NCBI GenBank assembly: GCA_021737115.1 | Contig: JAIPER010000170.1 | Span: 1 to 7,632, forward strand | Direction: 5' to 3' | Length of the DNA stretch: 7,632 nt | From: Desulfohalobiaceae bacterium | GTDB lineage: Bacteria > Desulfobacterota > Desulfovibrionia > Desulfovibrionales > Desulfothermaceae | In this document: one piece after another, positions 1 through 6,162 of the stretch | How the letters are laid out: the number at the start of each line of letters is the position of its first letter | How positions within the stretch are numbered: the first letter of the stretch is position 1 | Program-made: the position numbers and the translations under genes | Notes under the pieces: generated by a model | The model's input: the letters and a program-made list of their open reading frames with translations, nothing else | The model's database searches: none | What the model was told of the DNA's origin: nothing

Positions 1-2846
1 AGCCCCTTATCGGGATCACCATCCTGCCAGGATCGTTCGGCACTGTCGAGCATTTCCCGCAGCACCGCAACATCTATCCAGATCTTGCTCGAGTCTATAC
101 AGAGCCGGCCGTTCGACAGTTGCAGGGCATCTTTGATCTGGAGCAATGTACGCAGTCTTTGCAGGGCCGGGGTAAAGGCATCCTGGGCATCGGAAGCGGA
201 CAAGTCGGGCCAGAGCGCATCCTGCAGTCTTGTCTTGGCTACATCTTTTTCGCCTAAAGCAATGAGGGCCTGTAGCAGTCGCAAAGACTGTTTTTCGTCT
301 TTCTCCTCGATATTCAATTTCTGGTTGCCGCAGTAGATCCGGAATCGGCCCAGGGTATAGATGCACAGAGGCCAGGGCCATTTTTCCGGGTTCTGTCGGC
401 GGGGCGCCGGAATAAGTCCTCTTTGCCGCATCAGGCCCTGGACATACTCTGTTTCAATACCATGCTCCAGGGCCAGGTCGCAGAGCCTGGCCATAACCCG
501 AGGGCGCCAGAAAATGGTGTTCCTGTACCCCTGGACTCGACCCAACCTCAGAGCCTGCCGCAAAGAGTCGAGGCAGGAATCCAGGTTATATTTGTCCAGG
601 GCAAACTCCGCCCGGGTCAAGCGGCAGGCGAATTCGGTCTGGTAAGCCGGGATTTTTTGGCAGTACTCAATGGCTTGGCTCAGATAACTCCAGGCCTGCG
701 GACGTTTTCCCTGCATGTGCAGGGTAATGGCCCGGCCCAGAAATACCTGGCTGTATTGATGCGGTGAGGCAGCCTGCAGTATGTTTTCAAGTGATTTTTC
801 AGCGTAGAAGTCGGCCTGGACGGGTTCCTCCATGAGCATCGCAGCCCAGGACCTGACGACATAGTATAAGCCGGCCCCCCAGAGCCCCGCTTTGTGAAAA
901 ACAGGCTCCATTTGTGCGATCAGTTCCCGGGCCCTGTCCAGATCCCCCTGTCCAAGGGCGGCAGCGGTCAAATGGGCCATGGCAAACGGGACCAGCAGTT
1001 TCATGCCTGTAGTCCGGGCCACTGTGACCAAGCGCTTGTAGTGCCTTTGGCACCTGGTGAAGTCAGCGCTGAGCCATGAAAAGTAAAGGCTATGGTTTTC
1101 AAAAGCGGTAAAGGCAAGGGGGCTGATGTTTTCCGGGGTTGTCCTGGAGCTGTAAATGTCGATGTAATGAAAAGACTCGGTCATTTGGCCGCTATTCAAG
1201 GCATGCCAGAGCAAGGGCAAAACCAGGTCCACCTTCTGAGGCAAACTCAAGTCCTGGTTCAGAAGCTTTTGCGCTTCCTGTTTCCAGAAGGGATATTCTG
1301 GATGATTGGGTCTTCTGAAGGTCAAGGCGTGGAGCATACTGGTCACGATTGTGATTTTGTTTTCCGATGACAGATCCGGCAGATGAGAACTCTTTGCTGC
1401 GACCCTGTCAATCAACGGATCCAGGTTGTCGAAGGGTTGAAAGTTGTAGATCGTGTAATTTATCAGACCGGACAAGGCCAGCAGCGCCCCTGAATGATTA
1501 TGTTCAGACTCGAAGCATTGCAGTGATTTCTCTAACAATTCATGAGACTTAGAAGGATATAACAAGACAAGGCAACACAGGCCATGCCAGTACAAAAGCC
1601 AGGGATGGTCATTTCGAACCTCAGGAGGAACACCCTGTATCCATTGCTCCAGAGTCAGATACCGGTTTTGGGCCATTAAAGTCGGAGCCCAGGAACAGAT
1701 CATCTTAACCATGTCCGTGGTTTGCTCTAATTCTTGATACAGGCGATAAGAGGGTTCAATACAGCCCTGGGCTTTCATAAGTTCGGCAGCCTTGGCTTTG
1801 TATTCGTGTAAGCTGTCCTTTTCAATCAAGGTATTAGCCTTGGAAAGGAGAAATTCTCGAAATAACTGGTGGTACTGATAACTCGGCTGTTCTCCCAGGC
1901 GGCAATCCAGGAAATAGTGCTGCCGGTTCAGGAACAGAAGCAGTTCTTCCGCTTCTTCATTCCCTGTCAATTCTTTGGCCGACGCTACGGTCATGCACGG
2001 GAGAATCGCCGTTACCATCAGAAATGAGCGGACCTCCGGCCGGGTTTTTTCAAAAAGCTCGTATTCGAAATATTCAAAAATTTCCATGGTGAATGGATCC
2101 AGGTATCTTGTATCCTTCTTTCGGATACCCGGGCTCTTAAGCATGAGTGTCAAACCGGCAATCCAGCCGTCTGTTTTCCGGAAGAGCCTTTCAGACAAAT
2201 CATCAGGGGGGAGATCGATACCCTGCAGGCTTATGAAATCATCGGTTTCCTTGGCGGTCAGCCGCAACTGGTCCCAGCCCAAAATTTCCAGTTCCTGGCT
2301 TGCTTTTGCTCTGACCATAGGCGGAGGCGGGTATTGCCTGCTGATGATCATGATCCTGAGCTGTATTGGCAGAACAAGGAGGCATTCCCGGATAAGGATA
2401 TGAAGATCCGATTCCGCAGATATTTCCTGATAATTATCCAGAATCAGCACAGAATTTGCAGGCATCCAGGTGAAGAGTTTTTCTATGTATCTCCTGGAGG
2501 ACCTGACCATGTCCTGGAAACATTCAGGATCAAGGTGAGGTAAAGATAGTTCGGGAGTTTTTTTGTGTGTCGCGCAGATGTGCGTCAAGTAATGGAAAAA
2601 GGTCATCACATCGGAATCTGCGGTATCCAGTTGATACCACAGATGAAAAATGTCTCTGGATTCAATATATCCAGACAGCAGCGTGGTCTTTCCGGAACCC
2701 GGAGGACCGGTCACCCAGGTTAGAGGCGCGTCCTGCATCCGGTCCAGGATGCTGTAGAGCCTTTCTCTGTGCAGGAGTTCGGATATTCGAGGCCTGAAGC
2801 CTTTGGGAAGGCATGCCGGGATGCCTTTCGGATCTTGATCTAACAT
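1..2846 (-). CDS. MalT-like STAND ATPase transcriptional regulator with C-terminal SARP/BTAD winged helix (partial, C-terminus off window)
   Basis: The frame is open for 948 codons from ATG at 2846 to the window edge; I checked it codon by codon and found no stop or frameshift. An in-frame stop lies upstream, and a G-rich Shine-Dalgarno (AAGGGG) sits 8 bases before the ATG; a GTG two codons earlier is a less likely start. Walker A is GPPGSGKTT at residues 47-55. Walker B is VLILDN with Asp137. An ISRQYPPPP segment near residue 170 and YQYHQLFREF at 323-332 match the layout of MalT-type STAND ATPases. Residues from about 340 to 810 are helical, TPR-like. From about residue 825 (WPLCIYTLGRFRIY, later LQDALWP and PALQRLRTLL) the sequence looks like the OmpR/SARP winged helix plus the start of a BTAD domain. 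The expected role is a cytoplasmic, ATP-switched, ligand-responsive transcription factor; the ligand and targets are unknown. The family call is secure, the specific role is not. Confidence 0.9.
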   Translation of the reverse strand, partial: MLDQDPKGIPACLPKGFRPRISELLHRERLYSILDRMQDAPLTWVTGPPGSGKTTLLSGYIESRDIFHLWYQLDTADSDVMTFFHYLTHICATHKKTPELSLPHLDPECFQDMVRSSRRYIEKLFTWMPANSVLILDNYQEISAESDLHILIRECLLVLPIQLRIMIISRQYPPPPMVRAKASQELEILGWDQLRLTAKETDDFISLQGIDLPPDDLSERLFRKTDGWIAGLTLMLKSPGIRKKDTRYLDPFTMEIFEYFEYELFEKTRPEVRSFLMVTAILPCMTVASAKELTGNEEAEELLLFLNRQHYFLDCRLGEQPSYQYHQLFREFLLSKANTLIEKDSLHEYKAKAAELMKAQGCIEPSYRLYQELEQTTDMVKMICSWAPTLMAQNRYLTLEQWIQGVPPEVRNDHPWLLYWHGLCCLVLLYPSKSHELLEKSLQCFESEHNHSGALLALSGLINYTIYNFQPFDNLDPLIDRVAAKSSHLPDLSSENKITIVTSMLHALTFRRPNHPEYPFWKQEAQKLLNQDLSLPQKVDLVLPLLWHALNSGQMTESFHYIDIYSSRTTPENISPLAFTAFENHSLYFSWLSADFTRCQRHYKRLVTVARTTGMKLLVPFAMAHLTAAALGQGDLDRARELIAQMEPVFHKAGLWGAGLYYVVRSWAAMLMEEPVQADFYAEKSLENILQAASPHQYSQVFLGRAITLHMQGKRPQAWSYLSQAIEYCQKIPAYQTEFACRLTRAEFALDKYNLDSCLDSLRQALRLGRVQGYRNTIFWRPRVMARLCDLALEHGIETEYVQGLMRQRGLIPAPRRQNPEKWPWPLCIYTLGRFRIYCGNQKLNIEEKDEKQSLRLLQALIALGEKDVAKTRLQDALWPDLSASDAQDAFTPALQRLRTLLQIKDALQLSNGRLCIDSSKIWIDVAVLREMLDSAERSWQDGDPDKG

Positions 2847-2943
2847 ATTCACAGCCCCTTGCTTCCAGGAAATACAAACATGATGATTCCTTGGGGTTCA
2901 TCCCTTATTCCTGGCTGATACGTCAACCTATCTTTCCACTTAA

Positions 2944-2959
2944 AGCAAGTTTTGTGCCG
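2944..2959 (-). promoter_or_regulatory. Candidate sigma-54 (-24/-12) promoter for the MalT-like regulator
   Basis: On the minus strand the sequence is CGGCAC, AAAAC, TTGCT. GG and GC are separated by exactly 10 bases, as in the sigma-54 consensus TGGCACG-N4-TTGCW, with only two deviations. It lies about 100 bases upstream of the regulator ATG, giving a leader of roughly 85 bases. I found no comparably good sigma-70 promoter in this gap. Function is inferred from the motif alone. Confidence 0.6.
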
Positions 2960-3085
2960 AAGGAGGTAATCGTCCGGCAATAATCGAGGTCACCGCTATT
3001 TGTCCATTCAAAATGGTGGCTTGCGAATAAAAAAATGTGGGGGGAGGCGCGTGGGGAAACAGAGAACGGAGATTATTCAAGTCGA

Positions 3086-3105
3086 TTTTCCGGAAAAGTC
3101 AGACA
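3086..3105. promoter_or_regulatory. Perfect 12-bp palindrome followed by a dyad half-site
   Basis: TTTTCCGGAAAA (3086-3097) is a perfect palindrome. It is followed almost at once by TCAGACA (3099-3105), identical to the right arm of the dyad at 3162-3168 and 63 bp from it, about six helical turns. This may be an accessory protein-binding site in the regulator's upstream region. Confidence 0.35.
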
Positions 3106-3131
3106 AGAAACATAACTATTCAGAATCATTT

Positions 3132-3168
3132 AGTCTGGAAAACCCGGACTGTCTGAGAAAATCAGACA
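3132..3168. promoter_or_regulatory. Tandem 19-bp dyads, candidate enhancer/operator sites
   Basis: Two adjacent dyads have the same geometry, 7-base arms around a 5-base centre. The first is AGTCTGG-AAAAC-CCGGACT (3132-3150, one G-T pair). The second is TGTCTGA-GAAAA-TCAGACA (3150-3168, perfect). They share one base, so their centres are 18 bp apart. They lie roughly 200-235 bp upstream of the predicted sigma-54 start, a usual distance for an enhancer-binding activator. Neither dyad is followed by a T-run on the minus strand, so termination of the patatin gene is a weaker explanation. Confidence 0.5.
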
Positions 3169-3229
3169 ATCCAGGCCAAACAGGCTGTACTTCCAAGGCG
3201 GTGCATCCAGGCGGGTATGCTGAACCGCT

Positions 3230-4267
3230 TCAGTCCTGGTTGTCCGGGTGATTTCTGGGCCGGTCCTGCGGGGGGTTGGCCTTGAACCACTCCAGATATT
3301 TTTTTGCGGCTTGGTGGCCTTCCAGGATCAGCTCCTCCTTCTTGGCCGCAGTCAGGTCGAAGTCCGTGGTTCCGACCCCGAGGGTGTTGATGTAGATGGT
3401 GCGATGCCAGTCGTCACTGTGCAGGTGGATGCTTTCCTGGACCTTGAGGGTCGATCTGAACAGGGCCAGGAGGTAGTCGAAAAAGTCGTTCAGTTCAAGG
3501 TGCCGGGGTTCGGCATGATCCCGGAAGACGGCGATGTCCCGCCCGGAATCCAGCCGAAAGCCGAGGGTCTCCTTGTTGTAGACGTACTCGCTGCTGGTCT
3601 CGGGTTTGGTCGCGTTCTCCTTTTGGTAATAATCCGGCCGGCGGGCGTGTCTGGGGAGGTCGGTCCGGGGGATGTACTTTTCCCGGTCGAAGAGCTTGAT
3701 CGGGTAGTTGTTGAATAGGCCTCCGTCCACATAGATATCGGAACGCAGGTTGCGGACGGCGGCGAAGAACAGGGGGATGGACATGGAGATGCGCACCGCG
3801 TCCACGATCCTCATCCTGGGGGTGTGCTCCGCGGAAAAAACTTCCGAATACCCGGTGGAGAGATTGGTCCCGACCAGGTAGAGGTCGAGATAGTTTTGGT
3901 TCTTGAGTTCGAGAAAAGTGGAGTTTTCGTTTTTGGTCTTTTCCCGGATGCGGTCCCCGATCCAGCCTTTGAAAAAGTCTCCCTTGTACCAGCCGAACTC
4001 ACTGATCAGCCGTTTGCTGTCCCGGTAAAGGCCCCAGGTATCGTCCATGAAATTATTAAAATCCAGATCCATGAGAATGTCCCGGGTCTCCTTCAGGGTG
4101 TAGCCAAGGGCCAGGAGCACGGCGTTGATCGCTCCGGCGGATGTGCCGCCCACGCGCCTGGTGTCCTTGATGATCCCCTGTTCCTCGAGGACCTGGAAGG
4201 CACCCACGTAGGCGATTCCCTTGACCCCGCCGCCTTCGAAAATCAGGTTGCGAAACGGATAGTTCAT
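3230..4267 (-). CDS. Patatin-like phospholipase (345 aa)
   Basis: This is a serine acyl hydrolase of the patatin family, expected to cleave acyl chains from phospholipids or related lipids using a Ser-Asp dyad. The oxyanion-hole motif GGGVKG is at residues 12-17, the nucleophile elbow GTSAG at 41-45 (Ser43), and the catalytic Asp is in DGG at 181-183, all in family order and spacing. There is no signal peptide or obvious membrane segment, so it is probably cytoplasmic or peripherally membrane-associated. The roughly 155 residues after the DGG motif are charged and of unknown role. The ATG at 4267 is preceded by AAAGGGGG about 7 bases upstream. It is codirectional with the MalT-like regulator but 383 bases away with its own promoter, so an operon is not required. 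Substrate and physiological role cannot be read from the sequence. No nucleotide cyclase or other defence partner lies nearby. Confidence 0.92.
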   Translation of the reverse strand: MNYPFRNLIFEGGGVKGIAYVGAFQVLEEQGIIKDTRRVGGTSAGAINAVLLALGYTLKETRDILMDLDFNNFMDDTWGLYRDSKRLISEFGWYKGDFFKGWIGDRIREKTKNENSTFLELKNQNYLDLYLVGTNLSTGYSEVFSAEHTPRMRIVDAVRISMSIPLFFAAVRNLRSDIYVDGGLFNNYPIKLFDREKYIPRTDLPRHARRPDYYQKENATKPETSSEYVYNKETLGFRLDSGRDIAVFRDHAEPRHLELNDFFDYLLALFRSTLKVQESIHLHSDDWHRTIYINTLGVGTTDFDLTAAKKEELILEGHQAAKKYLEWFKANPPQDRPRNHPDNQD

Positions 4268-4326
4268 GCTGCGCCCCCTTTGTTTTCAGAATCTTACTTC
4301 TGCAGGTGCATCCAGGATGGGCCAGA

Positions 4327-4375
4327 ATCTTTTATCAAGATTCAATCATATTAAAATTCAGATCCCTTATCAAGA
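4327..4375. repeat. Direct repeat overlapping the patatin promoter
   Basis: ATCTTTTATCAAGA (4327-4340) and ATCCCTTATCAAGA (4362-4375) match at 12 of 14 positions and are 35 bp apart. One copy covers the -35 hexamer and the other the predicted start site, which would suit a repressor operator pair. Confidence 0.4.
4345..4373 (-). promoter_or_regulatory. Candidate sigma-70 promoter for the patatin gene
   Basis: On the minus strand, TTGATA (4373-4368) and TATGAT (4350-4345) are separated by exactly 17 bases; each hexamer differs from consensus at one position. Transcription would start near 4338, about 70 bases before the ATG. Confidence 0.65.
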
Positions 4376-4528
4376 GCTGTCGTCTGAAATTTATATGCAA
4401 AAAGGTCCCGGCTTTACAGATAAGCCATATGCGATTACTGGTACCTGACAGGTTGCTCCGGGAGCTCTTAGTGCTCTGATTCGTAAGTTCGGTGACGTAT
4501 TCTTTATCAGTCCTCGAACCAAGTAGTA

Positions 4529-4615
4529 CCGCGTCTCACAAGTTTTGTCCTAATTTTTGGCAATTCTTCTGGACAAAATTCTCTCGACTTTTGACCCAGT
4601 TGCCGAGAGACGCGG
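4529..4615. repeat. Nested inverted repeat (9-bp outer and 10-bp inner arms)
   Basis: The outer arms CCGCGTCTC (4529-4537) and GAGACGCGG (4607-4615) are perfectly complementary. Inside them, AGTTTTGTCC (4541-4550) pairs with GGACAAAATT (4571-4580) with one G-T pair, around a 20-base loop. The right outer arm ends on the base before the first unit of the heptad array at 4616. It could be the end of a mobile or hairpin element or a structured RNA; I do not recognise a family. Confidence 0.55.
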
Positions 4616-4764
4616 AAATTCCAAATAACAAAACCCAAACTCCAAATACATTCCAATTTCCAAAAAAGAAAAAGAATCCCGGGCCTTTCGAAGGAATGTG
4701 TTTTGAATTTTGAGCATTGAGATTTGGATATTGTTTGCTATTTGTGATTTGAATATTGGAATTT
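4616..4764. repeat. Mirrored degenerate heptad array 1 (CCAAAT-type)
   Basis: The left arm (4616-4664) divides without gaps into seven 7-base units, beginning AAATTCC, AAATAAC. The right arm (4702-4764), read on the minus strand, divides into nine 7-base units and begins with the same AAATTCC. In both arms the first five units are of AAANNNC type and later units shift to a NNNCAAA pattern. The arms are therefore mirror images in register, separated by about 37 bases. Individual units match only imperfectly. Confidence 0.65.
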
Positions 4765-4857
4765 ACTTTGATAATAGCTCAATTCCTTATACTCAAAAGT
4801 TGCCAAAATCAAAGACAGAATTATTGATACAGAGCAGTAGATGGGCTCTGACTTTGT

Positions 4858-5037
4858 AAATCCGAAATCCGAATCTCGAAATTCGAAACAAATTCGAAAT
4901 TAGAATGACTCAATGACCGAAACGTAGAGAAAACAACTCTGCTGTTTCAGTTAAATTGGGGGGAGACCCGCTCTGTTTTGTTTTGAATTTTGGTCATTCG
5001 TGCTTGTTTCGTGTTTCGTGTTTCGAATTTCGTATTT
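4858..5037. repeat. Mirrored degenerate heptad array 2 (CGAAA-type)
   Basis: The left arm (4858-4924) is built of 7-base units such as AAATCCG (twice), AATCTCG and AAATTCG, with one 4-base slip at 4886-4889. The right arm (4982-5037) has eight units in exact register, in minus-strand reading beginning AAATACG, AAATTCG, AAACACG. The best-paired part is CGAAATTCGAAACA (4877-4890) against its exact complement at 5019-5032. A second match is AATGACC (4912-4918) with GGTCATT (4992-4998). Confidence 0.65.
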
Positions 5038-5075
5038 TTCAGCGTCGCTTCCGATCTCAGTAGCGAACATGCTCT

Positions 5076-5091
5076 TGGCATTGCAATGTCA
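5076..5091. promoter_or_regulatory. 16-bp near-palindrome upstream of the TauE/SafE permease
   Basis: TGGCATTGCAATGTCA has a perfect 10-bp core, CATTGCAATG, and TG/CA ends; only one symmetric pair mismatches. It sits about 50 bases before the permease start, a likely place for an operator. I could not define a convincing promoter next to it. Confidence 0.4.
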
Positions 5092-5141
5092 CTGTATTTA
5101 CGCCTGCGTGTACTTAGGTTTTTCTGCCAGGGAGGAGGTTT

Positions 5142-5873
5142 ATGGATCCCGGGATCACCCCGCTGTTTCTCTTTTCCTTTTTCTCCTATTTCGCGACAGC
5201 CTTCGCCGGCTTCGGAGGGATGATCCTGCCCCTAGCCCTGGGAGCCCACTTTTACTCCATTCCCTGGATGCTGCCCGTCCTGGTCCCCCTGACCCTGGTC
5301 TCCAACAGCTACATCCTGATCCGATACCACCGCTATGTCCAGATCGAACTCTTGCTGAAGAAGATCTTCCCCCTGATGGGTATCGGGCTCGTGATCGGGA
5401 TTTTTCTTTTCGATCTTGTACAGGGAGAGCTCCTGAAGACCGTCTTCGGGGTGCTGGTCATCCTGCTCGCCCTGCGTGATCTTTATCAGCTGTATACCGC
5501 CAGCCAAGAACGGGCTCCTCTGTCCCCCGGAGCCTGCAGGACCTACATCTTCTTTGCCGGGGTGATCCAGGGATTGTACGCCTGCGGCGGGCCTTTGCTG
5601 GTCTATGTCCTGAACAGACTCGGGCTTTCCAAAATGGTCTTTCGCAGCACCCTGTCCCTGGTCTGGGTGACCATGAACACCGTGTTGAGCATCATCTATT
5701 TCAGCACGGGCAAGGCGGATCTGACCAGCCTCAGGTACAGCCTCCTGCTCATTCCGGCCCTGGCCTGCGGTCTCCTGGCCGGGGATCTGCTGCACGGCAA
5801 AATTGCGGAACGGCCCTTCAAGACCGTGGTCTTTGTCTTTCTGGTTGCGGCCGGGGCGTCGATCATCTTCTGA
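5142..5873 (+). CDS. TauE/SafE-family membrane permease (putative sulfite/organic anion exporter), 243 aa
   Basis: This is an inner-membrane transporter of the TauE/SafE (DUF81) family. Members include proposed exporters of sulfite, sulfoacetate and related anions; the substrate here is unproven. About eight hydrophobic segments are visible, near residues 7-31, 43-60, 74-93, 98-117, 132-157, 169-188, 198-216 and 227-243. The family's two-fold internal repeat shows in the glycine motifs AGFGGMILP (22-30) and YACGGPLLV (146-154), one per half. Length is normal for the family. The ATG at 5142 is well supported by GGAGGAGG about 5 bases upstream. The gene appears monocistronic: a heptad hairpin lies before it and a strong stem-loop begins at its stop codon. 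A sulfur role would suit a sulfur-metabolising host, but no sulfur gene is adjacent. Its codons look more GC-rich than those of the downstream ATPase gene. Confidence 0.9.
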   Translation: MDPGITPLFLFSFFSYFATAFAGFGGMILPLALGAHFYSIPWMLPVLVPLTLVSNSYILIRYHRYVQIELLLKKIFPLMGIGLVIGIFLFDLVQGELLKTVFGVLVILLALRDLYQLYTASQERAPLSPGACRTYIFFAGVIQGLYACGGPLLVYVLNRLGLSKMVFRSTLSLVWVTMNTVLSIIYFSTGKADLTSLRYSLLLIPALACGLLAGDLLHGKIAERPFKTVVFVFLVAAGASIIF

Positions 5874-5936
5874 TATCCGGTTTGAGCCCTGGGACCGAAA
5901 GTCCCAGGGCTCAAACCTGATATCGGTATAATTTTT
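5871..5936 (+). terminator. Long stem-loop terminator overlapping the permease stop codon
   Basis: A perfect 17-bp stem (5879-5895 with 5901-5917) closes a CGAAA loop. After one mismatched pair, GATATC (5872-5877) pairs with GATATC (5919-5924), so two bases of the TGA stop lie inside the outer stem. ATTTTT follows at 5931-5936. The stem is long and the T-run somewhat distant for a classical intrinsic terminator. A role in protecting the mRNA 3' end is also plausible. Confidence 0.8.
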
Positions 5937-5940
5937 GAAT

Positions 5941-6087
5941 CTGTGCGGTTAGCTGTTCGCATTAGCTGTTAGCTTTTGCATCAGACTGTCGGGCTGTTCA
6001 AGACCCTTAAATACTGCTTCGGGTTCTCAAAAGCTCTTGTTTCCCCTCTCTTGCTAACGGCTATGCGCTAAAGGCTAATTGCACAGC
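5941..6087. repeat. Mirrored degenerate heptad array 3 (TTAGC-type) with CTGTGC ends
   Basis: The right arm (6053-6080) is four exact 7-base units: GCTAACG, GCTATGC and then GCTAAAG, GCTAATT. It is followed by GCACAGC. The left arm (5947-5973) mirrors it with GGTTAGC, TGTTCGC, a 6-base unit ATTAGC and TGTTAGC. The outermost CTGTGC (5941-5946) and GCACAG (6081-6086) are perfect inverted ends. The 79-base centre contains a further 7-bp pairing, AGCTTTT (5971-5977) with AAAAGCT (6029-6035). I see no clear target-site duplication. Confidence 0.65.
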
Positions 6088-6116
6088 TTGCAATTTTTAT
6101 CTTGAAAGGGTATAAT
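6088..6116 (+). promoter_or_regulatory. Near-consensus sigma-70 promoter for the AAA_14/DUF4143 gene
   Basis: TTGCAA (6088-6093) and TATAAT (6111-6116) are separated by exactly 17 bases. Transcription would start near 6123, giving a leader of about 40-45 bases. The -35 hexamer begins one base after heptad array 3 ends. Confidence 0.8.
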
Positions 6117-6162
6117 TGTGACTCAAAATTTGCTTTGCAGGTAAAAAATTTGACTAAACAGA

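Larger units (their letters stand above)
4268..5141. other. Long divergent intergenic region, no convincing gene
   Basis: This gap separates the minus-strand patatin gene from the plus-strand permease gene. From 4268 to 4375 it holds the patatin promoter and leader. I recognise nothing in about 4376-4528 beyond short hairpins such as GGCTT...AAGCC near 4409-4425. From 4529 to 5037 it is dominated by inverted-repeat arrays, described separately. A small hairpin, CAGAGC/GCTCTG, sits at 4830-4850. The longest frames here are low in complexity and lack ribosome binding sites. Confidence 0.7.

Noticed and set aside
3221..3234. CTGAA-CCGC-TTCAG hairpin as a patatin terminator
   Set aside because: The stem is only 5 bp, it overlaps the stop codon, and no T-run follows on the minus strand.
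3000..3251. 83-codon plus-strand frame between the regulator and patatin genes
   Set aside because: It starts at TTG with at best a weak Shine-Dalgarno, has no recognisable features, and overlaps the dyads and the end of the patatin gene; regulatory DNA is the better reading.
3230..4267. CBASS-type defence system with the patatin as effector
   Set aside because: CapV effectors are patatin-like, but no cyclic-nucleotide synthase or accessory gene is present in the window; the neighbours are a regulator and a permease.
3248..4354. Long open frames on the plus strand (156 and 176 codons) opposite the patatin gene
   Set aside because: They are antisense shadows of a gene with all its catalytic motifs intact, have no recognisable motif, and run through coding sequence with its codon bias.
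4390..4470. Possible riboswitch, from short stems such as GGCTT/AAGCC and TCCCGG/CCGGGA
   Set aside because: The stems are short, I could not match the conserved bases to any riboswitch class I know, and the segment is not in the leader of either flanking gene as predicted.
4492..4713. 73-codon plus-strand frame in the intergenic region
   Set aside because: It begins at a GTG without a ribosome binding site and crosses the nested inverted repeat and the heptad array, giving low-complexity Lys/Pro/Thr-rich sequence.
4616..5037. CRISPR array, suggested by repeated short words
   Set aside because: The repeat unit is 7 bases with no unique spacers, the arms are inverted, and no cas genes are present.
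5232..5795. 187-codon minus-strand frame opposite the permease gene
   Set aside because: It is Gln/Asp/Gly-rich sequence typical of the complement of a membrane-protein gene, with no domain; the plus-strand permease explains the region.
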